In this document: in pieces, positions 23,401-34,142 of the stretch | Layout: the number at the start of each line of letters is the position of its first letter | Numbering within the stretch: position 1 is the first letter of the stretch | Source: Hexactinellida sp. DTS-2022 | Taxonomy: Eukaryota > Porifera > Hexactinellida | Reading direction: 5' to 3' | Assembly (NCBI GenBank): GCA_028753945.1 | Contig: JAPNXP010000001.1 | Location: 3,958,501-4,022,500, forward strand | Length of the DNA stretch: 64,000 bases | Notes under the pieces: model-generated | Seen by the model: only the letters and a program-made list of their open reading frames with translations | Databases searched by the model: none | Told to the model about the DNA's origin: nothing | Translations under genes and position numbers: made by a program

Positions 23401-26400
23401 GCTCCATTTTGATTTCTGGAGAATACTACTATATTGAACCTATTATTGACGGCCACATCATATACAAACATAAAGAAAGGTTACCAAAGAAGGTAAAGAC
23501 CTGTGGAATTGAATCAAATTTACAATTTCCTTTAACAGATGATTATCTAGGAGATTCTCTCTCTCGTGTTAGGAGACTGAGTTCATTAGGATTCGTCGAG
23601 CTGTATCTCTTGATGGATCTAACCCTTCATAATAATTTGGGCTCTAATTCAACTTACAGTCTTTATTATTTGATAAATACCGCTAATGAGATGGACTCAA
23701 TGTACAGTAGTTTGAATATCCGAATAGCTCTTGTTGGAGCGTCAGTGTGGTCGACCTCAGATCAATTTTTTGTTGATGCTGATCTCTCTCGCACCCTGGA
23801 CAACTTCTTTGTTTACCTTCCTACTCTGGTATCCATGACGAGTGTTAACTTTGATAACGCACAGTTCATCACTGGTAAAGGAAGCCTTTCTTCAACCGTG
23901 GGCCTTGCTCCTCTCCATACAATGTGCCTCGATAAATCGGGAGGCGTTAACAGAGATCCGGATTTACGTACACTGGACATAGCAGCTACAGTTAGCCATG
24001 AGATGGGGCATAACTTTGGTATGCAGCACGATGATATAGGAGGCAGGAGCTGCTATGTTTGTCCAGGTGCTGCATGCGCGCGTATAATGAATGTAGTTGG
24101 TTCTGGAAATATCCCAACTGTATTTAGCCAGTGCTCTATTGATGAGCTGGAAACTAACCTGAATAGCGGCGCTGGTACGTGTATTTTCAATGCGCCTCCC
24201 AAGCTATTTACAGACCCTGAGTGTGGTAATAGATTCGTTGAGGATGGAGAGGAATGCGACTGCGGGAGTGTGAGTGAGTGCCCCTCAGTTGACCCCTGCT
24301 GTGAACCTGGAACTTGCCTTCTCAAAGCCGGCGCAACATGTGGTAGAGGAGAATGCTGCGACACTTTGTGTCAGCTGTATAGCTCGGGCAGGCTGTGTAG
24401 AGAAAAGCGTAACGACTGCGATGTGTCAGAGTACTGCACGGGTGAAGGCAGTTTCTGTCCACCGGACCAATATAAGAGTGACGAGACTGAATGCAGTGTG
24501 GGAGGATCCAGCTCTTACTGCTACTTTGGGAGTTGTAACACACATAGGGATCAGTGCCACACTCTGTGGGGTTCTGTGGGAGTAGATGTAGCGGTCGATG
24601 AATGTTTCAACGAAATTAACAATGAGGGATCTAACTATGGTAACTGTGGAACAAATCACAATGACGATGGAACCAGTACTTATATCGCATGCTCTGCAGA
24701 CGATGTTAAGTGTGGTAAGATACAGTGCCAAACTCCAATGAACCCTGAATTACAAATCGCAGGTTCTGCTAATCTAACCTATGTAACATTGAATTTGCCA
24801 GGAGGTCATGTTGTGGAGTGTCTCGGTGTTAGTATAGATCTTGGAGATGACATTCCAGACCCAGGTTTGGTTGCCGAGGGTACTAAATGCGGCCAGAATA
24901 AAATTTGTGTCGGTCAGATGTGTATGGGTGTAAGCTGTCCTGTTAATGTAAGCGCATGTAACTCTTCAGCTATGTCTATCAACCAGTTTGTTAGTACATA
25001 TTTTCCATTTATACTTTCACTCTTACTATTTCTTTAATACTTTTCCAGTAGGTAGTTAGATAGGGTATTTATCGTTTCAATTATACATATTTTTATATTT
25101 TGTACATTCCAATTTCTTAATCGAAATATAGGAACAAATTTTACAAGTCTCTCTCGCTCTCATTCCTTTAATTGACCTGATTATTTGGTATAATTTATAT
25201 CTCTAACTGGGGTTTAATTGGGTTCCGTGACTAAGTACCAATATCGTATTTACTCCAATAGTAGCCCCTTCAAATTGTCACCTCCCCTAAGGGGTTTAAA
25301 ATTTATACTCGTTGATACATGCTAAATATACCTACACCCACCTTGGCAACTAGAAATTATCAAACAACACACAATAGTATGTACAAATCCAAATCCGCAT
25401 AGGCTACTATTCGAGTAAATACAGTAGTAATACTTATTCTGTATTCAGTTTTATACAGATTAATTATCGTCAAATGTGAAGTTTGTTTGATTTACCCTAT
25501 CTGAATTCTGTAGGGATTCAAATACATTTATATGAATTTCTCTTTTAGACTCTCTTCAGTACAGATTTTATACATACTAATGGTCAAACGTTTTTAGAAT
25601 ACTTATTTTCTATCTACCCTAACCTTTGGATATGTGCATGTGAGGCATGGATGTCAGTATTTCTGCAAACTATTATTCCGCAAGAAGACATGAAAAAGAT
25701 TTTTGCTGACATCTTCCTCAAGAATTACGAAGAGGTTCTCCGTCAGCACATTGAAAACGACAATAAGGACCACTGTTCTCTTCACTTCTTGTCCGTACAA
25801 TTATTCACTAGTCCATCCCTCTCTATATTCCTAATCGAGAGCTCTAATGCATTGCTAGGAATAATCAATATTTTAGAAAATACCATTTCTGATAAAGGTT
25901 TGTTTTATATTTGATGTATTACAATTATTGGCTTGGTGGTTTGATTATATGAATTTGTAGGTAGACTCACCGCACCAATCACGAGCACTACTCTTAAATC
26001 GTTTAAACACGAATTTATGACCCGATTTTTTAATATTTGTCATGACTTAAACTACTTAGTACGACATCCACCAAGTGCTGAGGTGCTAAATGAGCATGTT
26101 AAGATAGCATTCCTAGAAGGAATGAAAGCTTATCTCAATGTTCTGAAATTATTCGAGGACTCTGATGCTATGAAGAGGGTGTTGAGAGTTCACATATTAA
26201 TCGAGTTAGATTGGAAAGAAGTCTTTCATATTCAAAGAGCACTACAACCTATTACCAGTGGATTCATTGATTGGTTGTCTCAGAATAAAGATCTTCTCCT
26301 GCAAGCTATGAATGAAGTGTTTGAAGTCCTGAAACAACTGCACCCTCCTGCTAAAATGAAGTGTCTTGAGGATAAAGTTTTCAATAGTTACAACTGTAAG

Positions 26401-29400
26401 GTAACCTCATTATTTTTATTTTTTAAAACATTCTTCAGGCATAGTTATGACCAGTAGCGTAGCCAGAAATATCCACTTGGGGATGGCCCGTGTGGGCAAA
26501 CTATTATTTTAAGGTGCTTGATTTAATATTTATTTTATTCCATTACATGTGATACAACGATATTCTGTTTATTTGTTGGAAACAATTGATGTTTTTATAT
26601 GTCCTAGCACGGACTACTATAATACCCGGACGTGACAAAGCCAAACCACAGTCAAAAATGCGTAGGCTGAACATTGTATGACTGAAAAGATGGTCAATTC
26701 TGTATGTTTAGTCACTAAATTTGGTATCTAACACAATCTTTGGGCGCTGAATTCAAAAATGACAATTTCAAGGTTCAAAAACTCACTCCCCGCCCTAGTT
26801 AGGCAAAAAGGCGTAGTCACACCCAAATATGGTTAATTCCATATTTTTGTTCTATTACTTCATCTAACACTAAATTCCCAATATCCTCTTAACTAGGAAC
26901 GATATTGATGAACATATGATTAATAAATTGTTCAGCTAAATATATATTACTACGTGACCTTCGATATACAAGGCCTGAGTGCTAAGCGAAAATTTGTGTA
27001 CCATGGATTACTTAAAGTGCATTGAAAATGGAGTATTGATCTTTATTCCAAAAATTAGCAATGATAGAAGCTGAAAATTGTATTATAACTAGTATATAGG
27101 AATATGGTATCCAGGTATACATAGCACCCTCCAGAATTGTGATATGTCATCATCTGATGATGTTACGGTAATTTTCTTTGCGAATTATCTTGTTTTTCTA
27201 GCATACTTATAACATAGTTAAACGCGTTATAAATGTTCAAAATTGGGACATGGTTATACCTAGAAGTAGTTGAATAAAATATATCGAAATTATGAATGGA
27301 ATGTTTACACATTCCTCGGTTGCCATGGAAAATGTATTTTCCTAAAATGTGCCATTACTCAAAACTATGAATGTTATGTAAACTAGGCTGCTACTGATCT
27401 ATCCGGAATAGGTAACTTCCTATTCATCGCTAATACATTTTCTATGCCTAACTTCACTAATCTTTGAGATAATGAGTCATTACCTAATAATGAATTAAGT
27501 GTTCATTTTCTCATTATCTCAAAGATTATTGAAGTTAGGCCTAAAAAATGTATTATCAATGAATATGAAGTTACCAATTGCGGATAGATCAGCACTAGCA
27601 TAGTTTACATAAAATAGATAGTTTTTGAGTTATGGCTCATTTTAGGAAATTTGCATTTCCCTGGCAACTGAGGAATGTGTCAACATTCCATTTATAATTT
27701 CGTTATCTTTCATTCAACCAGTTATGGACATCCTCATGTTCCAATTTTGAAACATTTATATCGTGTTTAACTGTGTTAAAAGCAGGCTATAAAAACACGA
27801 AATTCCCACGAAAAATAGCGATTAAGTAATCAAATGGTGATATATCACAATTATAAAGGGTGTTATGTATGCCTTAATATCATGTTCCTAACTTCCTATA
27901 TAATTATAATGCATTTCTCAGGTCTGTCATTACTAGCTATTGAGATAAAGATATGTCAGCTAATAATCAATGGCCTTTAAGTAATCCATGGTTCGGAGCA
28001 GTGGCGGCGCGAGACCAAAATGAGCGATGGGGCTGGCCGGGGCAAGGAACATTTGAGATGGGGCAAAATGTTTAACTATAAAACCACTATCAAAAAATAT
28101 AGGTAGACACACAATAGTGGGATGGTGAAATTTCATGGTAAGACTAACAGTAACAACAAGGTTTAAAACATGAAAACCAATTCAAACGTAATCCATGCTA
28201 CAAAATTGGGTTCAAAAAGCGTCCTATTAAGAAGACGAGCGAAAAAAACTTCAAAAGCGCCCAAATAAATTCTAAGCTATTGATAAGGCTTGCCCCACCA
28301 GTGGTGGGGCAAGCCGAAGGCCTGGTGGGGCATTTGCCCCACCTTGCCCCAGCGTGGCGCCGCCTCTGGTTCGGAGTAGTAGTAGTAAGGCCTTATAAAA
28401 CGAAGGTCACGGCTTAACCTAAATAGTCTAATTATGAAGCTTTATATACATAGAATAATTATATATTATTAAAATTATTTTGCTAGTAGTATATATCTAT
28501 TTCTATTTCCTAATTTTAGATACCAGTTGGCACAGTCAGTAGGGATACAGTAAGTTGCCACATTCCACTAACACGCTTCCTCTCAGGATTACTCAGTGCT
28601 TGTCACATTAAAGGGTTAAATATTAGAACAGATACGATTCTTAAAGAAGATACTGAAATTTCATGGTTATTCGAGAGGTGTATACGACCGCTCGTACTCA
28701 AAAGTCAAGTGTTGAACAATTTCTGGGTTAGAAATGGTAATTCTGTTATTCAAATGATCACAAACTACCATTCCCACATGTGTAACGAGATGTACTATCG
28801 AGATATCTACCTCCTCCAGCTGCTAGCAGCTCACATGTCTCCTGACTATGTGCTGTTAAACCTAATTAAGAAATTCGAAGTGGCTCCATGGTTTGAATCT
28901 GACTATTTTCACTCAAAAAAAACCAGTGATGTGTCAGATAGGGATCTATTCATTCAGAGTATGTGTGAAGAGATGCTAGGAACATTGATAACAATCATTA
29001 TTGAAAGGAATAATATTAATTTGGCTGAGCTGACTGCAGAACAGGTAATGGAGCAGAATCTCATTAATATTCTCTTCTTGAAAGATTGGAGCCATGCCAA
29101 TTTGATGGATGCAGTCAAGAGAGGAAATTTTGCGCTTGACTACTCTCTACAAAATTCTCTCGATTCATTGTTGCCTAAACTCACTACTGATTCCTTTGTT
29201 AGTGGAAAGAAACGGTTTAGTCTAAAACCGGAGTATTACGATAGAGTTTGTATATTCTTCTATCATGATTCAAAAGAGAATCAACCTGATGCCAATAATC
29301 AGTTGAAGATTCTTTCACAAGGAAACAATAAGATCTTATCCACTCTGCTCACTCCTCCCATTATGCCCAATTTCAGACCTCATCTCTGTCCCATTCTAGC

Positions 29401-31942
29401 CATTTTCGAGCAAAACTTATTCATTAACTTGCTTTATATTATATTAGATAGGACACGAAATGAAAGCGAATTGGTGAGTGACTATATGGCCCATCAAGCT
29501 CTCTTCCTAATAGCAATTGGGTTACAAGAAGAGAAAAGGGGAACCATTTCTCAGTTCACTCAATCCTTAAAGGGAAAAAATAGACTTAATTCTTCTAAAT
29601 ATGACTTCTTACCGATTCTGACTAAACTATCTTCCATTCCATCTTGTGAAGATATACGGCCACTCATTGAATGGATCAATTCAGTGTTATTACCGAAAGA
29701 AACAATTCATAATATTTCCAAGGAGATTGATAAAAGAAATATTTCTGATAAGAAGATGGTAGAACAGGGTTTATTGCATCAAAGCAGAGCTATGGAGAAT
29801 CTGAAGAATAAACAAGCATCATTTTTAGAAAGGTTTGGTATGGCTGACGATGAAGACTCTGACAAGGAAATAGATGACGTAATTGTTGATTCTAAAATTG
29901 CTGTTCCTATTCCAAGTGGTGGGATCGGTGTTCATTGCTTGAATTTGTTGCCAGAGCAGCAAACCATTGGTTGTATCTTCTGTCAGGAGAGTACTACTAT
30001 GCAGCTCCTTCCTGAAACTGGTAAATTCTGGATCCTGCCTGGCTACTGCACTCCTTACTCTGGACTTCGCAAAGGGAAGAGTTCAATAAGGTCTCTCTCC
30101 GACACAGATGCAATTCTTACACCTGCTTCTTTAGATATTGGAGTTATTACTAAATCCTGTGGTCATTCATTCCATTTCACTTGTTGGGAGCAGTTTCTAG
30201 CAAGCTCTTCTACAAGTCACAGTCACTTGGTGATCTCACCCGAAGAGTTCAAGTGTCCCTTGTGTTATTCAACATGTAACACAATCTTCCCATTATCCCT
30301 CAGCTTGAGATATAATGCAGAGATCTCTGAATCCCATAAACAACCTAGTTTTGAACAGTTTCTCAACTTGTTATCTTTAATCAATAATGCCAAATTTCCT
30401 GGTGAGGATGCTATTAAACTAGCTACGGCGTTTTGTGATTGCTTCCAATTGCAAGAAGGTCGTCATAACTCAATTCACTTCTTCAAGGACAACCAAAATG
30501 CCTTCAAACTACCCTCCAAGTGTACAGAGGTCGGATTTGTGGGAGCTAATATTAATGATCCTGCTCTGACTGTACTCGCATTGAACAATACTGTTAATTA
30601 TACCATCCAAGCTAAGAATAATGAGTTAGCAACTCTAGAAAAACTAATCTCGAATGAACTCAACGCTCACCAGCAACTCGTGCTTCGCTCTATCGTTCAC
30701 TTAGCAGTAGTTTCCATGAACGTAGATTGTCATCAAGTGTGCTGCCAAAATGCAAGTAAAATACTGGATGCGTTATTGATGTCAGTTAAAAGTTCAGACT
30801 CCAATACATTCGACTGTGATGCCTTTTCGCTCCTGGTCAATTTTCAGCTCTCTCTTCCTCACTTGATAGCTGAGGTGATGAATCCAATCCCTGATCTCAA
30901 TCTTAGTCTCGCTCTACTGCCAACTGTTAGTCTCCACGTGTTTAAGTTAATACTCCACTACCGTATTGTACAAATCCTATTGTATACTAATCTCGCAGCA
31001 GTGTCAACTGACTACGAGCCCGATGCCGTTAATAGAGACGCTTTGTTCAAACTGTGGTCTCTGCGTAGGAGAACACTCCCGGAACAGCTGAGACAGACTG
31101 ATATCTCTATGAAAGCACTGCATAGCGAGGTGATACGTCTTCTGCTACCATTTTTGAGGACGGCATCCATGTTCTACAACCTGCTATTCAACTTACCTTT
31201 ACCCACACAGCTGTTTGACTGGAATGAACAGTCTGACCAGCTGACACCTCATGAGGAGGTCGAGATATTGCTCGAATACGTGGGGTGTCCCGGATTTATG
31301 GCTTCTGTAAGCGATATATTTGCCTGCTCTACTTCAGAAGATCTGGTTAGGACTTGGTTTAATGTGAGCAGCAATTCCAGCCTGGTGTATGCTCAGCATA
31401 TCCAGCATCCATCTCAAATTGTATTCCCTTATGGTGGTCTGGTTACTTTACCTGAAAAGTATACCGATATTCTGGCTGAAGGCTCTGAATACGATTGTCC
31501 TATCACCAGACAGAGGGCGGAAGATGTGGTTAAATGTCTGGTTTGTGGAAACTGTGTTTGCATTTCTTGTTTCGCTTGTACGGAGACTTACAAACAAACT
31601 TCTAAATTTGACCTGGGGCCTTTTACTGAACACATGATCAAATGCTCGAATGGGATAGGGGTAGGAATATGGGTTAAAAATGCTTGCATTATTATTTTAT
31701 CCGTTGCATCACGTCCTACTGAAGTTACGATTCGTCTCACGGGTACTATTCGTCCTGTTCCTTACCTCGATCAATATGGTGAACATGATAGGCAGTTACG
31801 AAAGGGCACTCCCCTATTTCTGTATCATCAGGGATACAAGGAAATTAACCAAATCTGGATGCAGAACGACATACCTAGGACAATTGAGAAGTCAAATGAA
31901 GATAAGCCTCATTTTCAGATTCTTGAATGGCATTCTTTTTAG
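14434..31942 (+). CDS. UBR1/UBR2-type N-end-rule E3 ubiquitin ligase
   Basis: Six exons: 14434-14852, 15394-15604, 16925-17206, 25549-25897, 25961-26400 and 28520-31942. All joins are GT-AG with matching phase and give about 1707 residues (vertebrate UBR1/2 are about 1750). The family recognises N-degrons and ubiquitinates substrates in the cytosol. Exon 1 carries the UBR box, Cys/His zinc ligands from VCGRVFDKGDYF through CCDCGDLEAW to the end (residues 71-140). Exons 2-3 carry the ClpS-like type-2 N-degron domain (YCVLTMNDEVNSFNG, then AIDKIGRALVSRG). Exon 6 carries a RING-type finger (GCIFCQE near residue 1052, HSFHFTCWEQF, CPLCYSTC near 1146) and the conserved C-terminal cap with CLVCGNCVCISC and PYLDQYGEHD. 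UBR1 versus UBR2 cannot be decided. Intron 3 contains a transposon and the ADAM gene. Exon 6 is unusually long. Confidence 0.96.
14897..14999. mobile_element. pogo/Tigger-like MITE in UBR intron 1
   Basis: Ends CAGTTGAACCTCGTTACTAC and, on the other strand, CAGTAGAACCTCGTTAGTAT. The CAGT..AACCTC termini are typical of pogo/Tigger elements. The right flank is TA as expected for a TA duplication; the left flank has decayed to TC. It is about 103 bp and non-coding. Confidence 0.82.
15073..15172. mobile_element. pogo/Tigger-like MITE, 100 bp, in UBR intron 1
   Basis: Ends CAGTAAAACCTCCCAAAGCG and, on the other strand, CAGGTAAACCTCCCAAAGCG, flanked by TA on both sides (15071-15072, 15173-15174). 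The interior repeats the GAGTAGCGGC/GAGAAGCGGC motif. It is non-coding. Confidence 0.9.
16095..16450. repeat. Dispersed element C copy 1 (related to 45430-47955)
   Basis: Left end GGCCATATAAAATATATAAC, then CCCGCCCGTCCC. Right side CCGCCGTCCGTATTTT and TTACCTGGCCTTATATG. The same ends recur, far apart, around 45430 and 47955. It lies in UBR intron 2 (15605-16924). The ends are imperfect inverted repeats; no ORF. Confidence 0.6.
16690..16850. mobile_element. pogo-like MITE remnant, family D
   Basis: Shares GAAGTGCTTGGGACCTGTAA, TATCCGG and CGTTATAACGGGAGTT with the better preserved copy at 55428-55597, in inverted orientation. The ends have lost the terminal CAG, so this is a degraded copy. 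It lies in UBR intron 2. Confidence 0.7.
18754..21588 (-). pseudogene. MULE transposase with FLYWCH zinc finger, disrupted
   Basis: Read on the minus strand. 21588-21274 has a FLYWCH-type finger (FQWHCVVRKSRRARIH, then HTHEPN). A frame change follows. 21341-20805 has SVWLADGTFKVAPKLFYQLY, holding the first catalytic Asp; an in-frame stop at 20805-20807 follows. 20798-20391 continues in the same frame with IILDFEKGSINAF, the second Asp, and VKGCFFHLTQNMWRKIQ. The C-terminal part lies far downstream at about 19035-18754: GMFPIEMWN, a frameshift, then GIPRTTNAVEAWHRSFNS with the catalytic Glu, and PSVWKFIEILKKEQ. About 1.35 kb of unrelated sequence (about 19035-20400) splits the last catalytic block from the rest, either as an insertion or as an intron. 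Stop plus two frame changes make it non-functional. Confidence 0.9.
21727..22092 (-). CDS. Unrecognised 121-residue ORF inside the MULE
   Basis: Minus-strand ORF upstream of the transposase, helical in appearance (start MSRILLKKIDEMDTMMFRAL, with SLPIEIIGNRDVLVILRI in the middle). It could be the transposase N-terminus before another break, or an accessory MULE protein. No family was recognised. It is not clearly expressed. Confidence 0.4.
   Translation of the reverse strand: MSRILLKKIDEMDTMMFRALVKRKKTTRLLLEKFLSINQTNSTISTSINEAFSLPIEIIGNRDVLVILRIIQETLDAHATAVLFVISIVQDVFMIWNDNYIFAKLKILIRQTLKVYEEQTL
22310..22600. repeat. Tandem repeat next to the right MULE end
   Basis: Alternating copies of CTTCTTTGTTATTGGCACC, ATTTAAATTATATTAATATC and CGTCACT form a compound repeat unit of about 50-80 bp, with four GTTATTGGCACC copies. 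It lies directly inside the right terminal inverted repeat, where subterminal repeats are common in DNA transposons. It is not a CRISPR: spacers are not unique and the host is eukaryotic. Confidence 0.85.
22995..25037 (+). CDS. ADAM metalloprotease-disintegrin, single exon, short C-terminus
   Basis: 680 residues without introns. In order: signal peptide (LWYFIFLTLFFLPFIVP); prodomain with cysteine switch at Cys170 (KTCGIE); furin-like site RVRR at 191-194; reprolysin domain with zinc site HEMGHNFGMQHDD at 335-347, catalytic Glu336, and Met-turn RIMNVV. Then a disintegrin domain (about 410-492, GEECDCG, loop CREKRNDCDVSEYC) and an ADAM Cys-rich region (CYFGSC to CVGQMC). All catalytic residues are intact, so it should be an active surface or secreted protease. 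The protein ends in a bare hydrophobic stretch (FVSTYFPFILSLLLFL) with no cytoplasmic tail and no EGF repeat. That suggests GPI anchoring, unusual for ADAMs. The gene lies inside intron 3 of the UBR gene on the same strand. Being intronless, it may be a retrocopy; no poly(A) tract was seen. Confidence 0.93.
   Translation: MSLWYFIFLTLFFLPFIVPAIPHTKYQSLASRRASSFQFVKPTILFSNDPPQLFDFMCHPASITLQLEKKDGENWVLHLNLNQKLLQEHFEFLYQEEGSEQMTGHSDKIIHCFYQGYVENHPSSKVALSTCDGITGSILISGEYYYIEPIIDGHIIYKHKERLPKKVKTCGIESNLQFPLTDDYLGDSLSRVRRLSSLGFVELYLLMDLTLHNNLGSNSTYSLYYLINTANEMDSMYSSLNIRIALVGASVWSTSDQFFVDADLSRTLDNFFVYLPTLVSMTSVNFDNAQFITGKGSLSSTVGLAPLHTMCLDKSGGVNRDPDLRTLDIAATVSHEMGHNFGMQHDDIGGRSCYVCPGAACARIMNVVGSGNIPTVFSQCSIDELETNLNSGAGTCIFNAPPKLFTDPECGNRFVEDGEECDCGSVSECPSVDPCCEPGTCLLKAGATCGRGECCDTLCQLYSSGRLCREKRNDCDVSEYCTGEGSFCPPDQYKSDETECSVGGSSSYCYFGSCNTHRDQCHTLWGSVGVDVAVDECFNEINNEGSNYGNCGTNHNDDGTSTYIACSADDVKCGKIQCQTPMNPELQIAGSANLTYVTLNLPGGHVVECLGVSIDLGDDIPDPGLVAEGTKCGQNKICVGQMCMGVSCPVNVSACNSSAMSINQFVSTYFPFILSLLLFL
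25038..25548. other. Remainder of UBR intron 3, nothing recognised
   Basis: AT-rich sequence between the ADAM stop and UBR exon 4 (acceptor TCTTTTAG at 25541-25548). No ORF, MITE ends or RNA gene was seen. Confidence 0.7.
26956..28410. mobile_element. Foldback element, diverged copy of 13164-14229, in UBR intron 5
   Basis: Begins GTGACCTTCGATATACAAGG and ends CGAAGGTCAC near 28408. Both arms match the palindrome at 13164-14229 with many substitutions. The right arm is interrupted by the hAT-type MITE at 27999-28368. No clear target duplication remains, so this copy is older. Confidence 0.87.
27999..28368. mobile_element. hAT-type MITE, 370 bp, inside a foldback element
   Basis: Ends CAGTGGCGGCGCGAGACC and GTGGCGCCGCCTCTG, with a perfect 8-bp duplication GTTCGGAG (27991-27998 and 28369-28376). 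The subterminal regions are rich in GGGGCAAG/CTTGCCCC. No ORF. Confidence 0.92.
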
Positions 31943-33346
31943 CGAGCTTATTTATCGAATTTTCTCTCTATTAGACCAGTTAATTTCAGAATTGCATGAT
32001 CACTGGTAATTATATTGTAATTTGTATATGCTTGACTAATCTCAATTGGCTTCGATTTACATCAAACTAAAAGCTAGTTTTCGCATGGAATTTCTTACTT
32101 TTCACATACCATTTTATTATTGTTTGAAATATTTCTATAAATAATAATAAAGTTAATCACCCTAGCTGAGTTTTGTCAATTAAAACATTTGAACAATAAT
32201 TTACAATCCACATTAAAATGAAGTTTATACGGTGTCCCCTGGAAGTTTAATCGAGGTAATTTATAGAATATAAAGTTCCGTATAGACGGAATCGTTCTTT
32301 TAATAATTTTGGTTTTACTTTTATACTGAAAAGAAATGGTAAAAGAGCCGATTTTCCTAGTGAAGGAAGTTATTGTAAATTATCGATCATTTGATTTTAT
32401 GAACAAAAGTTAGCTAGAGTGATTTATTTATTATAAAGTAATGTTCCGGACGATGTATGTATTTCCACAATTGCACAATTTGGGATTTCCTTACATTGCT
32501 TGGAACAGAAATATAAAGTAGTGAAAATAATTAAAATCGCATGCTGAAATTAGTTTGCAACACCCGAATTTCAAATAAATACTTAGTTTATATTTCTGTA
32601 CATATCATATGAAGGGAGTTTAGTCTCCCTCTACACAAAGTTGCGTCGTTAATTTTATTAAATATTCGCCCTGCCAATCGTTAGAAATCTTGTCTATTTT
32701 GTGATACTCAATTTTAAATGCACTTGAATAAGTTAAGATTAACACTTTTTTATAATAGGTAAACAATTACTTTATATATAATTGGCTTGATTATTCAGAA
32801 AAAGGATCTTGATCGTTTGCTAGAAATCTTCGATTAAATCCCAATCGCGATCCTAGTTGGTAAAGGATTTAAGATCCGATTATGATCTTTTAAAAAAGGA
32901 TCGCGATCCGCAACGTACGATCATTGATTGAAATATCCTTATGCTCTATTTAACCTGAAAGATTCAATTTCTAACCCCTCCAAACTTCTGATTAGAAACA
33001 TTGGCTTCTGGGGGGATTGTAATAATCTAAAATTTAAGATCCAAGAATAAAAAATGAAGAGATCACAATCCCAATAAATATCGTAAAATTATAAGCTTAT
33101 TAGAGCTATATAGACAAGCTTTTAGCGCTAGATAAGAAATCGATTAAGAATTTAGAACGACAAAACGACAGTCTAAAGGGTTCGAATTGTATAAGCCTAA
33201 ACCATAATGAATTTGGTAGCTACAACTACAACAAGATCGGTCCATTATTACCAAAATCGAAAATAGGGGCTTTCGAACTAATAACTTATTGTTCCAAATA
33301 CAATTACCACTTTATATTTTTGTTATTACTTGCAAACTAGATTTAA
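31943..33346. other. 3' flank of the UBR gene; no gene recognised
   Basis: AT-rich. A polyadenylation-type AATAAA at 32146-32151 lies 204 bp after the UBR stop. A GATC-rich stretch near 32800-32920 (repeated GATCTTGATCG, GCGATCC) is mildly repetitive. No RNA gene or ORF stands out. Confidence 0.6.
32146..32151 (+). promoter_or_regulatory. Candidate poly(A) signal of the UBR gene
   Basis: AATAAA hexamer about 200 bp beyond the UBR stop codon, the first one seen downstream. Such hexamers are common in AT-rich DNA, so this is only plausible. Confidence 0.45.
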
Positions 33347-33931
33347 ATGTTGGAGGAGAATACTAAACTTATGATAACTATTCCTCTCTCACGTGTGAAA
33401 ATAATAAAATGCTGCGGTCCTTCCAATTGTTCCCCAACTGCTACATCTTCGCATTCAACCAACTCACATTCTCTACCTTACCCTAACTCACCTTTTAACA
33501 AGTTACATAGAAATTCACAGTCACAAACATTAAACAACTTGAGTCCCTGTCTCACTTTGTGTGGTAGTGATGCCGAGGACATCCTATTGGTAATTGATCA
33601 AGCTCCTAAGCAGTCTGTACACAGTATTTATTCAAATTCTAAGGAATTAGGTGTCAATTGTTTGGTAGAGACTCCTAAAAAATCCAATGATACCTGCTAC
33701 AGCAATAATTGTTCTTACATCCATTCCTCTCGTGAAAATGTAGTAGCTAGAAAGTTTGCATCTCCTCCTGGTGAAAACTATATCCGGACAATTAAACGTC
33801 ATATTCGTTACAAAGATCAGAGGAAATTTCCAGCGACTAAACAATTCTTAGAATTTTTATGCTTTAGTAGAGAAACTAGACATCAATACCCCAGAGCAAA
33901 GAAGTTTCTCTTCTCAAATGTGCCCTTCTAG
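33347..33931 (+). CDS. Unrecognised 194-residue ORF
   Basis: An ATG-initiated ORF longer than expected for this AT-rich stretch. The N-terminal half is Ser/Asn/Pro-rich with several Cys (CCGPSNCSPTATSSH). The C-terminal half is basic (IRTIKRHIRYKDQRKFPATK, YPRAKKFLF). No signal peptide, membrane segment or known domain was seen. It is not within a recognised repeat. It could be a small lineage-specific gene or a chance ORF. Confidence 0.35.
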   Translation: MLEENTKLMITIPLSRVKIIKCCGPSNCSPTATSSHSTNSHSLPYPNSPFNKLHRNSQSQTLNNLSPCLTLCGSDAEDILLVIDQAPKQSVHSIYSNSKELGVNCLVETPKKSNDTCYSNNCSYIHSSRENVVARKFASPPGENYIRTIKRHIRYKDQRKFPATKQFLEFLCFSRETRHQYPRAKKFLFSNVPF

Positions 33932-34142
33932 GTGAATAGTCACTAATTGCTTGTAATATTTTTGTATTGGTTGTATATATTAATATTTTTACTGGTGTAA
34001 GCTATATTCATTGATTAAAACTTAAAAAAATATTATCGCTTTTCCATGATTTCAGTAAATCGCGACTGACTCTCCCGTTCTCGCTTGTGTTCCTATGATA
34101 AGAGTTTTGGGACCCACCTGGTATTCCGATGACTTGTATTGA

